This document shows positions 12,101 through 17,340 of a stretch of 64,000 nt of DNA, one piece after another. The first letter of the stretch is position 1; every line of letters begins with the position of its first letter. Origin of the DNA: PALSA-505 sp036267135 (GTDB taxonomy: Bacteria; Actinomycetota; Actinomycetes; Streptosporangiales; Streptosporangiaceae); contig DATAWQ010000151.1 in the NCBI GenBank assembly GCA_036267135.1, positions 1-64,000 of the forward strand, given 5' to 3'. The position numbers and the translations under genes are program-made. The notes beneath the pieces were generated by a model. The model was not told where the DNA came from and ran no database searches. It saw only the letters and a list, made by a program, of their open reading frames with translations.

Positions 12101-12574
12101 GGAAAAGGCGCCGATGTACACGCCAGTGGGGGTGCCGCGCAACGACAGTGGGTCGATCCCGGCCCGCTCCAGCGCCTCCCACGAGGTCTCCAGCAGCAGC
12201 CGCTGCTGGGGGTCCATCCCCAGCGCCTCCCGCGGGCTGATCCCGAAGAACGCCGGGTCGAACTCGCCCGCCTCAGCCAGGAACCCGCCATGCCGCGAAT
12301 ACGAGGTCCCTGGATGGTCGGGATCGGGGTGGTAAAGGGCCTCTACATCCCAGCCCCGGTCCTCGGGCAGCCCCGAGATCGCGTCCGACCCCTCAGCCAC
12401 CAGCCGCCACAGATCCTCGGGCGTCCGCGCCCCACCCGGGTACCGGCAGCCCATACCGACGATCGCCAGCGGCTCCTGGCTCCGTTCCTCTACTTCGTGC
12501 AGGCGTCGGCGTGCCTGCCGGAGGTTAGCGGTGACCAGCTTGAGGTAATCGCGAAGCTTATCTTCGTTAGCCAT
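1..12574 (-). CDS. Modular type I polyketide synthase, three KS-AT-KR modules (3' end outside window)
   Basis: One uninterrupted minus-strand reading frame of at least 4191 codons begins at ATG 12574 and leaves the window. I checked the frame at all three KS active sites, two of the AT domains, both complete KRs, both ACPs and the left end. The ATG follows a GGGAGTGG ribosome site. Residues 1-33 form the charged coil typical of an N-terminal PKS docking domain (MANEDKLRDYLK...), so the protein should receive its chain from another PKS subunit. Domain order is dock, KS-AT-KR-ACP, KS-AT-KR-ACP, KS-AT-KR(part). There are no DH or ER domains, so each complete module should leave a hydroxyl. No thioesterase is visible. 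The gene is divergent from the NRPS gene at 13065. The product is not recognised. Confidence 0.97.
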   Translation of the reverse strand, partial: MANEDKLRDYLKLVTANLRQARRRLHEVEERSQEPLAIVGMGCRYPGGARTPEDLWRLVAEGSDAISGLPEDRGWDVEALYHPDPDHPGTSYSRHGGFLAEAGEFDPAFFGISPREALGMDPQQRLLLETSWEALERAGIDPLSLRGTPTGVYIGAFSSAYGLGQPADSEVGDGHLLTGNATSILSGRVAFTFGMEGPTVTVDTACSSSLVAMHLACRALRAGECTLALAGGVTVMATPGVFVGFSRQRGMSVDGRCKSFADSADGSGWAEGAGVLVVERLSDARRNGHRVLAVVAGSAVNQDGASNGLTAPNGPAQQRVIQAALADAGVMADQVDAVEAHGSGTVLGDPIEAQALMATYGQDRPDGRPLWLGSIKSNIGHAQAAAGAAGLIKMVMALQHEELPKTLHVAGPSGHVDWTAGEVRLLTEPVSWSAGGERPRRAGVSAFGIGGTNAHIILADPPAAEDASAQADPPAVPEPADEPVPPVLADGAGVVPWMVSGRSAESLVAQTGRLAEWVGERPSLDPADVAWSLATSRAELSHRTVVLGSGREELLAGLARVVAAPGPDVVSGQARPGGAGQTVFVFPGQGTQWVGMGRELVGSSPVFAARLAECEAALAPHVDWSLGEVVAGASGAPALEAAEVVQPVLWAVMVSLAAVWQAAGVVPDAVVGHSQGEIAAACVAGILSLEDAAKVVAVRSRLLSALGSGGGMLSVVMPVAAVRGLLAERWADRLSVAAVNGPATTVVSGDPRALVELEAELSARRVLRWAIPATDFVAHSARVEELVGPLAAELAGIEPVARRIPMFSTVECRWVEGPELDAEYWYANVRQTVRFEEGVRALAGEGYGRFIEVSAHPVLTAAVTETAQDAGVAGVLVTGTLEREDGGAGRLTRSLAAAWVGGAPVDWAAVLGGGEQVDLPTYAFQRQRYWLRPGRGPVAVGGDGAGTQAEAAFWAAVEGGDLEGLTGTLAVDAGRPFSEVVPALAAWRRRELDRSVAAGWRYRVSWVPVADPGPVRLAGTWLLVVPAEQAGELAGQCAAALLDRGAEVITVQAGPGADGREELAARITSALDAGADGSADRGVEESLGGVAGVVSLLGVAEGPVAGVAGGLAGTLALVQALGDAGVAAPLWVLTQGAVAAGGEVLVSPVQAQVWGLGRVAGLEHPDRWGGLVDLPGGWDKRVAARLCGVLAGCGEDQVAIRAAAVLVRRLVRAPQAGGDGAWAPSGTVLVTGGTGAIGGHVARWVTGLGAPRVVLASRGGPGADGVAGLAAGLAGAGINVEVAACDAGQRPQLAGLIGRIATSGPPLTSVMHTAGALDDRLLDNLTAADLGTVLSGKADSARHLDELTAGLDLDAFVLFSSAAATFGSAGQGNYAAANTFLDALAENRRSRGLVAMSVAWGPWDGGGMSAGEGGAQVRRLGLRMMDPDLALKALGQALEGADSTLTMADIDWAKLASASGTADLTQIPFLRDLPEARESAPAVTNSGGLAQRLAALPRAEQDRMLTDLVRDEAAAVLGHPSLDTVEPARAFSEMGFDSLTAVELRNRLAAATGLQLPATLLFDYPSPVTTAEFLRSRLAGVADGARVVQVVAAADEPVAIVGMGCRYPGGVSSPGEFWDLLAAGGDTVGGLPSDRGWDNERLFGSDSAHPESSSVREGGFVYAAGEFDAGFFSISPREALAMDPQQRLLLETSWEALEQAGIDPGTLRGSRTGVFAGATFSGYGPVPGEDAGHLEGHLLTGTTSSVISGRVAYTLGLEGPAVTVDTACSSSLVALHLACQALRAGECGMALAGGVAVLASPAWLVWSSQQLGLAPDGRSKAFSAAANGMGMAEGAGVLVLERLSDARRLGHRVLAVVAGSAVNQDGASNGLTAPNGPSQQRVIRDALANAGIAAGQVDAVEAHGTGTPLGDPIEAQALLATYGQDRSEDRALWLGSVKSNFGHAQHAAGVAGVIKMVLALQHEQLPRTLHADEKSPHVDWSAGHVRLLTEPVRWPAGDQPRRAGVSSFGISGTNSHVILAEPPATEDAVPEAAPEPATPVLTGDAVPWVISGRSADALASQARRLAAWVTDQPGLATGDVAWSLAVTRAAFTHRAVVLGGDRAELVAGLAAVAAGQSAPGVVTGRVLPGGGRVGFVFAGQGSQRAGMGRELYACSPVFAAAFDAACGLLEAELGLPVREVVLGGDEDERADQTVFAQAGLFAVETGLVAMLAACGIRPDAVAGHSVGEIAAAYAAGVLSLEDACRLVAARGRLMQALPEGGAMAAVAAGEAELAPVLEPLAGRVALAAVNGPSSVVVSGDADAVEQVMAWGQEQGRRVRRLRVSHAFHSPRMEPMLAELSQVAAGLRYAAPQVPWAGALAGELVTSPEAGYWPRQAREPVRFAAALETLTAQGVSIVVEIGPDGTLSAMGPAALASPEGEPGPEVAFVPLLRPRKEETPAALMRALAQVHVQDAPVDWGAVLGGGVRVELPTYAFQRRRYWLQRVAVVPAVGGDGAGTEAEAAFWAAVEGGDLDSLAGTLAVDGQRPFCEVLPALASWRRRELDRSVAVGWRYRVSWVPVADPGTVRLDGTWLLVTPGGQAGELAGQCAATLQARGAEVVTVQAGPGAGRAELAAQIGEAVAGLVEGDGGAVAGVVSLLALEEAPVAGWPVVAGGLAGTLGLVQALGDAGIAARLWVLTQGAVAVGGEALASAVQAQAWGLGRVAGLEHPDRWGGLVDLPGAWDERVGARLAGMLAGCGEDQVAIRPAGVLARRLVRAPQPGGEGTWVPSGTVLVTGGTGAIGGHVARWMAGLGAPRVVLTSRSGPAATGVAGLAAAVAGAGACVQVAACDAGSRPQLAGLLDRIATSGPPLTSVMHTAGVEQLTAVGDTTVAELAGVVAAKAGGAAVLDELTAGLGLDAFVLFSSISAVWGSGLQPGYAAANTFLDALADNRRSRGLAATSVAWGPWDGGGMSVGEGKEALRRRGLGMLDPGQAMRALAQALDGGESQVTVADVDWARFAPAFTLRRPSPLIGDLPEVAQALVSAGTGVPAEGNGAAAVLAQRLAGLSSAEQDRMLTGLVCSEAAAVLEYPSAEAIEPTRAFSELGFDSLTAVELRDRLSAATALPLPATLVFDYPSAVALAAYLRAELLGDRTAASAPVTVTALDEPVVIVGMGCRYPGGVREPDDLWELLASGRDVVGQFPADRGWDMDGTSPVREGGFVYDAAEFDAGFFGISPREALGMDPQQRLLLETAWEALERAGIDPGTLRGSATGIFAGATFSGYGTTAGGPESPDGHLLTGTLSSVLSGRVAYSLGLEGPAVTVDTACSSSLVALHLACQALRSGECTLALAGGVFVSGTPVMFTEFSQSLGLAPDGRCKAFSAGADGMGVAEGTGVVVVERLSDARRNGHRVLAVVAGSAINQDGASNGLTAPNGPSQQRVIRTALANAGLAAHEVDAVEAHGTGTPLGDPIEAQALLATYGQDRPADQALWLGSIKSNIGHAQQAAGAAGLIKMVLALQHEQLPRTLHAEEPSPHVDWSAGEVRLLTEPVPWQAGGRRRRAGVSAFGIGGTNAHVILAEPPADDETAVVSGPVPVLSGDVMPWVVSGRSAAGLVGQAERLAGWLRGQPGVDVGDVAWSLATSRSVFGHRAVALGAESAELVGGLGSVVAGEPGAGVVVGQVPPGGVGRTVFVFPGQGSQGVGMGRKLVGSCPVFAARLAECEQALAPFVDWSLREVVAGAPGAPALAAAEVVQPVLWAVMVSLAAVWQAAGVTPDAVVGHSQGEIAAACVAGILSLEDAARVVAVRSRLLSRLDARGGMLSVVMPAAAVGELVGRWEGRLSVAAVNGPAATVVSGDRDALVELEGELSARRVLRWAIPATDFVAHSARVEELAGPLGMELAGIVPVAGRVPLYSTVACRWVEGAELDAGYWYANVRQTVRFADAVRALVAEGVGRFVEVSAHPVLTAAVSETALDAGVAGTVVCGTLERDNGGAGRLVRALAEAFVGGAPVDWGAVLGGGGRVELPTYAFRRQRYWLGATRPAAAPVVGGDGVEARFWAAVEGGDVAGLAGTLAVDGGRPFSEVVPALAAWRRRELDRSVAAGWRYRVSWVPVADPGPAMLAGRWLLVVPAGQAGEGLAGDCGRVLAARGARVTVIEAGGDGREGLAARIRGALAGGEDGGAAGGVVGVVSLLALEEGPVAGVAAGLA
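3190..7790 (-). other. PKS module 2: KS-AT(malonyl)-KR-ACP (residues about 1595-3129)
   Basis: KS spans about 6510-7790 with Cys1768 in DTACSSS and intact EAHGTGT. AT spans about 5260-6190, with GHSVG at about residue 2225 and SHAFHSP, the HAFH signature of malonyl-CoA-specific ATs, and it is clearly unlike the ATs of modules 1 and 3. KR spans about 3700-5110, with TGGTGAIGG, no LDD motif, and a Trp in FSSISAVWGSGLQPGYAAAN, the A-type (L-hydroxy) fingerprint; Gln rather than His at the later position suggests A1. ACP has GFDSL with Ser3090. No DH or ER is present. Confidence 0.92.
7855..12475 (-). other. PKS module 1: KS-AT-KR-ACP (residues about 34-1574)
   Basis: KS spans about 11190-12475, with active-site Cys206 in DTACSSS; its first His motif reads EAHGSGT instead of the usual EAHGTGT. 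AT spans about 9930-10840, with GHSQG at about residue 674 and the VVQP motif upstream, both usual for methylmalonyl-type ATs; the YASH position reads FVAH, so the extender unit is uncertain. KR spans about 8330-9770, with NADPH motif TGGTGAIGG, an LDD motif (ALDDRLLDN) and catalytic Ser/Tyr/Asn in FSSAAATFGSAGQGNYAAAN. By the published KR fingerprints LDD means a B-type (D-hydroxy) reductase. ACP has GFDSL with phosphopantetheine Ser1538. No DH is present. Confidence 0.92.
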
Positions 12575-13064
12575 TTACTGCCACCACTCCCGGTTGGCCG
12601 AGGCGAGCTACCAGTCTCGATTTTCCGTCGCTACTCCGGGCGATCGCAGAAACAAAGGATTCCAAGCCGACCGAGCTCCTTCTAGGACCTAAGCAAGGAT
12701 GCGCCGAACGTCCTCCCCGCCTTTTCCTAGAACGATGAGCTGGGCGCGCCAAGGCACGACCGGATACGCGTTCGGTTCAGCGGTGCCGCTAAGCATACGG
12801 TCTGCGAATTCTTCCAGCCCGTGCTCAACTGCAGAGTCGCGCCAGTTGAGCACGGCCATGTGGGCACGCCGCGTGGCCGGTCCGATGCCACGTCAAGAAG
12901 CTATTGAACGTTGCTGGCCGGGGCCGTAGGCTGGCCCCCCAAGTGTCCGACTTGTGCTATATCGTCTCGTAAAATCGGGAAAACTCCCGCCTGGAAAATC
13001 CTTGGTTTCGCTCTGCCGGGAGCGAAGTTATGCATCATTGATGCGGTGGGTTAGGTGAGGCACA
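12575..13064. promoter_or_regulatory. Divergent PKS/NRPS promoter region with two inverted repeats
   Basis: This 490-bp region lies between the divergent start codons. It is less GC-rich toward 12940-13060 and no convincing gene is visible. It holds a 12-bp perfect inverted repeat, CGTGCTCAACTG at 12820-12831 and CAGTTGAGCACG at 12843-12854 (11-nt spacer), and a smaller one, GCATCA-t-TGATGC at 13032-13044, only 20 nt before the NRPS start. Either could be an operator for a cluster regulator; the first could also form a hairpin in RNA. Confidence 0.65.
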
Positions 13065-16000
13065 ATGCAGCATTCTTGTCAACACATCCCGGAGTCGGCC
13101 CCTTATAGCCGGCCTATCTCGCCCGCCGAATGGTGGCTCGCCTGTTATCCCGAAGAGCTCGTGTCAATGATCCAGCTCGTGGTCGAGGGACATGGCAGCA
13201 TCGATCCGCAGCAACTTGTCAACGCGGTCGAGATCGCCTCTGCGGCCTGCCCCGGCGCGCGCCTGATCCGCGACAATCTCAGCTGGCAGGATTCCGGCAA
13301 AACCCCGGAAGTGCATGTGGTGAACGGGCCGGGCCTGGACGGCGACGACGTGATCCAGCTAGCGGAACTGAAAGCTGTGCTGGGCGGCGAAGGTGTAACC
13401 ACCTGTGAAGTGGTGCTGGTCCGTGGCCCGCTCACCACGGTCGCTTTCCGCGCCTGTCACGCGGTCATGGACGCCAAGGGCATCATGCTCTGGGCGGCTG
13501 ATGTTTTCCGGGCCCTGCGCGGCGAACCGGTCCTGGGCGCCCCCGATCCGATGAGTGAAGCGGACATTCTCGCCGGGCTGTCCGTCCCGCCCGCAGCGAC
13601 CAGCCTGGGCATCGACCTGACGAAGTTCGCCCTTCCCTCGGTGCTCGGGCGCTCTGGCGCTCCGCGTCAAACCAGCACGGTGGTCAGGCGGCGCAGCCTG
13701 CAGGGCCACCACCCCGGCCTCACCGCAAAGCTGGCCACCGCGATGACCGAGGCCGTCGGCCTCGAGACCGGCATCTTCTACATTCCGGTCGATCTGCGTC
13801 GTTACCGGCCGGAGGTTCGCTCGACGGGAAACATGGTCGGCACCATCATGCTCAAGGTTCAGGCTGGCGAGGGCTGGGAGCAGGCGCACGAACGGCTGCT
13901 GCGCGCCCTGGCCGACGGGGAAGATGTGCGCCGGAGTTTCTCCCGTGAGCTGCTGGCGGTGCCGGCTGCGCGGCTGAGCGCGGCGGTCAGTGGCCTCAAC
14001 CAGCAGGTGGGCGACAAGGACATGTATCCATGGCACGCCGCCGTGTCCCACGCAGGACGGATCGACCTGTCGGAGTTCCGGGTCCAGGACTTCACGCCCC
14101 GTTCGGCTTATCAGCTATCCCACCCATCGCCGCTCGGCGCACCCGAATTGGCCGTGCTGGAAGTGGAGGGCCGCACCGAGCTGACCTTGTCCTGGTGGGA
14201 CGGCCCCGGCGTCGCTGACCGGATCGACGCGCTGCTGGACCGGATCGAGCGGGCGGTGGCACCGGCCGCGGACCGGCCGCGGGACAGCACCGAGTTGACG
14301 GTGGCCAGCGGCGAGACCGTGGTCGGCCTGTTTGCCCGCCAGGCCATCAGCACCCCGGACGCGATCGCGACCAGCGGCCCCGAAGGCGAGCTGACCTACG
14401 CCGACCTGGAGCACCGATCCGCCGTCGTGGCCGCTGAGCTGCACGCCCTGGGGGTGGGGCGGGAAACAGTGGTCGGCGTCCTCGCTGATCGTTCCGCGTC
14501 CGCGATCGTGGCGATCTGGGGTGTGCTGCGGGCAGGCGGCGCCTACTTGCCGCTGGACGCACAGCATCCGGATGCCAGGCTGGCTGACCTGCTCGCCGAC
14601 GCCGACGCCCCCGTCTGCTTGGTGCAGCGGCCCTACGACGAACGCGAGAGCACACCGCCGGGCTGCGAGCGGGTAGTCATCGAATCGCTGGACTACTCGG
14701 CGGATCCGCCTCCGCTCGATGTCACGGTGCAGCCGCACGATCTCGCCTACGTGATCTACACCTCCGGCTCTACCGGCCGCCCCAAGGGTGTGGAGATCAC
14801 GCACCACAGCCTGATGAACTACGTGTCGTGGGCCACCCGTGAGTTCGGGATCGACTCGACCACCCGGCTGCCGCTGATCGTGTCGCTGTCCTTCGATGTC
14901 GCCGGCAACACGATTTTCCTGCCGCTTGTGGCGGGCGGCACCGTTGTGCTGATGAGCGGCGAAGTCAACCACGCCACCCTGCGCGACCTGCTGACCTCAT
15001 CCGGCGCGAACACGCTTTCCCTCACTCCCTCCCACCTCGACCTGATCAGCCGGCTGAATCTGGAACCGGCCGGGATTCGCGCTGTCGTGGTCATTGGCGA
15101 ACAGCTGCGCCGCTCCGTGGCCCAGCGGGCCCAGCTGATGTTCGGCCAGGAGTGCAGGATCATCAATTCCTACGGTCCGACCGAGGCGACTATCGCGGTA
15201 ACCGCCTATCTGTTCGACAACGCCAAGGACACCGCTCCGGCCGTGCCTATCGGCGGCCCGATAGGCGACAACAAGATGTTCTTGCTGGACCCGTGCGGCC
15301 GTTATGTCACACCTGGTGAGCCCGGCGAGCTGTACCTGGCCGGGACGCAGCTGGCCCGCGGTTACCGCGGCAGGCCCGACCTCAATCATGAGCGGTTCGT
15401 CTGCCTCGCCGACGGCACCCGCACCTACCGCACCGGCGACATCGTCCGGGCGCTCCCAACCGGGGAGCTGGAGTTCACCGGCCGCATGGACGACCAGGTG
15501 AAAGTCCTCGGCCACCGGATCGAGCCGTCGGAGATCGCCCAGGTGCTCGAGACCCATCCGGCGGTCGGCCACGCCGTCGTCGTCCCGCACGCCCGGCCAG
15601 GACAGCCACACAGCAAGATACTGTGCGCTTACGTAGTCACGATCGCGGACGTGACCGTTGGCGAGCTGAACGAGTATGTCGCGCAGCAACTGCCCCGGTA
15701 CATGGTGCCCTCTGTGACGCTTTTCCTTGACGCCATTCCGCAGACCGTCAACGGCAAGGTCGACGTGCGCGGCCTGCCCGAGCCCTTCGTGCGCACCGGC
15801 GATGCGGTCGATGTCACCGGCCGGGACGAGCTGGGTACCGCGGTGGCCCGGATCTGGACCAGCATCCTGGCGCTGCCCACAGACCAGATCGCCCCAGACG
15901 CCGACTTCCAGCAGCTTGGCGGCGATTCCGTGCAGTTGCTGTCCATGCTGGCCGCCGTGTCCGCGGAAGTCCTCAGCGGCGACGGCGAGGCCAAGTTCCT

Positions 16001-16106
16001 GGCCGAGCTCGGCACGATAATCCGGGAACCGACGCTGGAACGGGTGACCGAACTGGCCCGGAGCGCCAGCCCCGTGCTGCCCGCGATGAGGCCCCCGGGG
16101 CGATGA
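13065..16106 (+). CDS. Single-module NRPS, atypical C domain - adenylation - PCP
   Basis: The product is 1013 aa. Residues about 20-400 resemble a condensation/acyltransferase fold, but the HHxxxDG motif reads CHAVMDAKG (His132, Asp136), so the first His and the Gly are altered. Residues about 415-905 are an adenylation domain: YTSGSTGRPKG (564-575), NSYGPTEATIAV, YRTGD, GRMDDQVKVLGHRIE, and Lys898 in NGKVD. Asp611 at the amino-acid-binding position (SFDVAGN) suggests an alpha-amino acid substrate. Residues about 920-1000 are a peptidyl carrier with LGGDSV (Ser955). AGGTGAGG precedes ATG 13065. There is no TE or epimerisation domain. It may load an amino-acid starter or condense one onto a polyketide chain; the sequence does not decide. 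Confidence 0.9.
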   Translation: MQHSCQHIPESAPYSRPISPAEWWLACYPEELVSMIQLVVEGHGSIDPQQLVNAVEIASAACPGARLIRDNLSWQDSGKTPEVHVVNGPGLDGDDVIQLAELKAVLGGEGVTTCEVVLVRGPLTTVAFRACHAVMDAKGIMLWAADVFRALRGEPVLGAPDPMSEADILAGLSVPPAATSLGIDLTKFALPSVLGRSGAPRQTSTVVRRRSLQGHHPGLTAKLATAMTEAVGLETGIFYIPVDLRRYRPEVRSTGNMVGTIMLKVQAGEGWEQAHERLLRALADGEDVRRSFSRELLAVPAARLSAAVSGLNQQVGDKDMYPWHAAVSHAGRIDLSEFRVQDFTPRSAYQLSHPSPLGAPELAVLEVEGRTELTLSWWDGPGVADRIDALLDRIERAVAPAADRPRDSTELTVASGETVVGLFARQAISTPDAIATSGPEGELTYADLEHRSAVVAAELHALGVGRETVVGVLADRSASAIVAIWGVLRAGGAYLPLDAQHPDARLADLLADADAPVCLVQRPYDERESTPPGCERVVIESLDYSADPPPLDVTVQPHDLAYVIYTSGSTGRPKGVEITHHSLMNYVSWATREFGIDSTTRLPLIVSLSFDVAGNTIFLPLVAGGTVVLMSGEVNHATLRDLLTSSGANTLSLTPSHLDLISRLNLEPAGIRAVVVIGEQLRRSVAQRAQLMFGQECRIINSYGPTEATIAVTAYLFDNAKDTAPAVPIGGPIGDNKMFLLDPCGRYVTPGEPGELYLAGTQLARGYRGRPDLNHERFVCLADGTRTYRTGDIVRALPTGELEFTGRMDDQVKVLGHRIEPSEIAQVLETHPAVGHAVVVPHARPGQPHSKILCAYVVTIADVTVGELNEYVAQQLPRYMVPSVTLFLDAIPQTVNGKVDVRGLPEPFVRTGDAVDVTGRDELGTAVARIWTSILALPTDQIAPDADFQQLGGDSVQLLSMLAAVSAEVLSGDGEAKFLAELGTIIREPTLERVTELARSASPVLPAMRPPGR

Positions 16107-16126
16107 GCACGCGGGTCGGCCCGTCC

Positions 16127-16843
16127 TTACCCGGTCACGCCGGCCCTTCTGTCGTCGGGGACGAAGGCCGCCAGGAGAAGCTCCGTCACCGACCGGCGGG
16201 CCTGTTCGTCGTCAATGCCGACCGCTCCGGGATCGTCCTGGCGGCGCCAGGCGAACCAGGCGACCGACTCGACGATGAACCGGGCCGCGATTTCGGTGTC
16301 GGGAACCGGCCGCAGGCTCCCCGATGCGCTCCGGCTGCCGAGGAAGGCGGCCAGCCGCCCGGTAAGGCGGCGCTTGCTGTCCTCCACGTACAGCGCGTTC
16401 AGCTCCGGATAGTCAACGACCAGGCTTTCCATCAGCGACAGCAGCAGCCGGCTGTCCTGGACGAAACTGTAGAACTCGTCGATGACCGCGGCCAGCTCCG
16501 CGGCGGGGTCCTCGCCGGGATCCGACCCCAGGGCCGAACGGAGCACGGGGAACCTCGCGTGGGCCGCGAACCAGCCCCTCAGCAGCCCCACCGTGTGCCC
16601 GGCCGGCGGCGTGGCCAGCGGCACCTCCCTGGACAGGTCGGACTCCGGGTCCACGGCGTAACGCGCGGCCAGCTCCAGCAGGGCCTCCTTGCTCTCGACG
16701 TACCGGTACAGCAGGGCATGGTTCAGCCCCAGCCGCGCCGCCACGTCGGTCATCAGCGCCCGCCGGTACCCCTTCTCGATGAAGACATCGCACGCCGCGC
16801 GGGCGATATCCGTGACCCGTCCTGGTGCTGTGCGTCGAGGCAT
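16127..16843 (-). CDS. TetR-family transcriptional regulator
   Basis: The product is 238 aa. Its N-terminal helix-turn-helix reads VTDIARAACDVFIEKGYRRA followed by MTDVAARLGLNHALLYRYVESKEALL, a standard TetR DNA-binding segment; the C-terminal ligand domain has no recognisable specific relative. It is convergent with the NRPS gene (20-nt gap). TATAAT lies 6 nt before the ATG, so the mRNA is probably leaderless, and a 21-bp palindrome overlaps that -10 box, which suggests autoregulation. The microprotein gene lies directly upstream on the same strand under a copy of the same promoter. The regulator may control that gene, itself or the adjacent cluster. Confidence 0.9.
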   Translation of the reverse strand: MPRRTAPGRVTDIARAACDVFIEKGYRRALMTDVAARLGLNHALLYRYVESKEALLELAARYAVDPESDLSREVPLATPPAGHTVGLLRGWFAAHARFPVLRSALGSDPGEDPAAELAAVIDEFYSFVQDSRLLLSLMESLVVDYPELNALYVEDSKRRLTGRLAAFLGSRSASGSLRPVPDTEIAARFIVESVAWFAWRRQDDPGAVGIDDEQARRSVTELLLAAFVPDDRRAGVTG

Positions 16844-16852
16844 CGCGTTATT

Positions 16853-16873
16853 ATAACTAACTCAGTTAGTTAT
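16853..16873. promoter_or_regulatory. tetR operator, copy 1 (21-bp palindrome)
   Basis: ATAACTAACT-C-AGTTAGTTAT is a perfect palindrome about a central base. On the minus strand it overlaps the TATAAT at 16855-16850, which stands 6 nt before tetR ATG 16843. The palindrome and its distance to ATG recur at 17230. Its position fits autorepression. Confidence 0.85.
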
Positions 16874-16885
16874 GGATAGAGATTT

Positions 16886-17170
16886 TCAGCGGTAGTCACG
16901 CATAGACCGGTCCCGGTCGCGGTCGCGCAGGTGGTCACGCTCGCGCTCCCACTCACGATCACGGTCACGCCGCCACCTGCGGTCCATCTCCCGCTCCCGG
17001 TCGCGCTCCCACTTGCGGTCACGGTCACGGTAGCGGTGACGGTCGTGGCTAGAGCCGCCACGCGCCGCCCGCACGCCGCCCTTGATGGCCTTGCTGGCGC
17101 CGATGGCGATGGCGATGGCCGCCCCGGCCGGAAGACCCAGGTGCTCCAGCAGGTGAACCAGGAGGATCAT
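16886..17170 (-). CDS. RD/RE-rich small protein with hydrophobic N terminus
   Basis: The product is 94 aa. Residues 1-25 are hydrophobic (MILLVHLLEHLGLPAGAAIA), a possible membrane segment or anchor; residues 27-40 are basic. Residues about 42-94 are almost only Arg, Asp, Glu with Trp, His and Tyr, in RD, RDRD and RERE runs, without predicted fold. GGAG stands 7 nt before ATG 17170. The start is reached through UGA-C-AUG from a 15-codon leader that is itself a decayed tetR start. The gene ends 12 nt before operator copy 1, so it can be read together with tetR. I do not recognise a family. The frame on the other strand through this region is less convincing. Confidence 0.65.
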   Translation of the reverse strand: MILLVHLLEHLGLPAGAAIAIAIGASKAIKGGVRAARGGSSHDRHRYRDRDRKWERDREREMDRRWRRDRDREWERERDHLRDRDRDRSMRDYR

Positions 17171-17171
17171 G

Positions 17172-17219
17172 TCACGACTCCAATATCCGGGACCTGACCT
17201 GGTGCTGCGCGTCGAACAT
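17172..17219 (-). pseudogene. Decayed copy of the tetR 5' end, now a 15-codon leader ORF
   Basis: From ATG 17219 the DNA matches the first 40 or so bases of tetR (16843 downward): the block TCGACGCxCAGCACCAGG followed by GGTCxCGGATAT. One base is missing just after the ATG, which shifts the frame and gives MFDAQHQVRSRILES then UGA. The stop sits one base before the ATG of the RD-rich gene, so translation of this leader could couple to it. The upstream operator and -10 box are copied too. Confidence 0.8.
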
Positions 17220-17229
17220 GTAACTATTA

Positions 17230-17248
17230 TAACTAACTCAGTTAGTTA
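17230..17248. promoter_or_regulatory. tetR-type operator, copy 2 (19-bp palindrome)
   Basis: TAACTAACT-C-AGTTAGTTA is identical to the core of copy 1 at 16854-16872. On the minus strand the adjoining TATAAT (17231-17226) is 6 nt before the leader ATG 17219, exactly as at tetR. It should place the RD-rich gene under the same TetR protein. Confidence 0.85.
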
Positions 17249-17291
17249 CTATATAGCCATGCCTTCGTCCCCTGGTACCGGAGAACGAGCC

Positions 17292-17311
17292 GGCGCCCTT
17301 ACCGGGGCGCC
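17292..17311. terminator. Possible hairpin after the molybdate operon
   Basis: GGCGCCC-ttaccg-GGGCGCC forms a 7-bp stem 30 nt past the end of the regulator gene that closes the transport operon. No T-run follows on the minus strand, so factor-independent termination is doubtful. Confidence 0.35.
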
Positions 17312-17340
17312 TGATCAGGGCGGCAGGTGGCCGCGGGCGC

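Noticed and set aside
12699..12929. 76-codon plus-strand frame in the PKS/NRPS intergenic region
   Set aside because: Poor third-position G/C, no ribosome site, no motif, and it spans the 12-bp inverted repeat.
16886..17170. RD-repeat DNA as a noncoding tandem repeat only
   Set aside because: A ribosome site, coupled leader and hydrophobic N terminus favour a real gene, although this is not proven.
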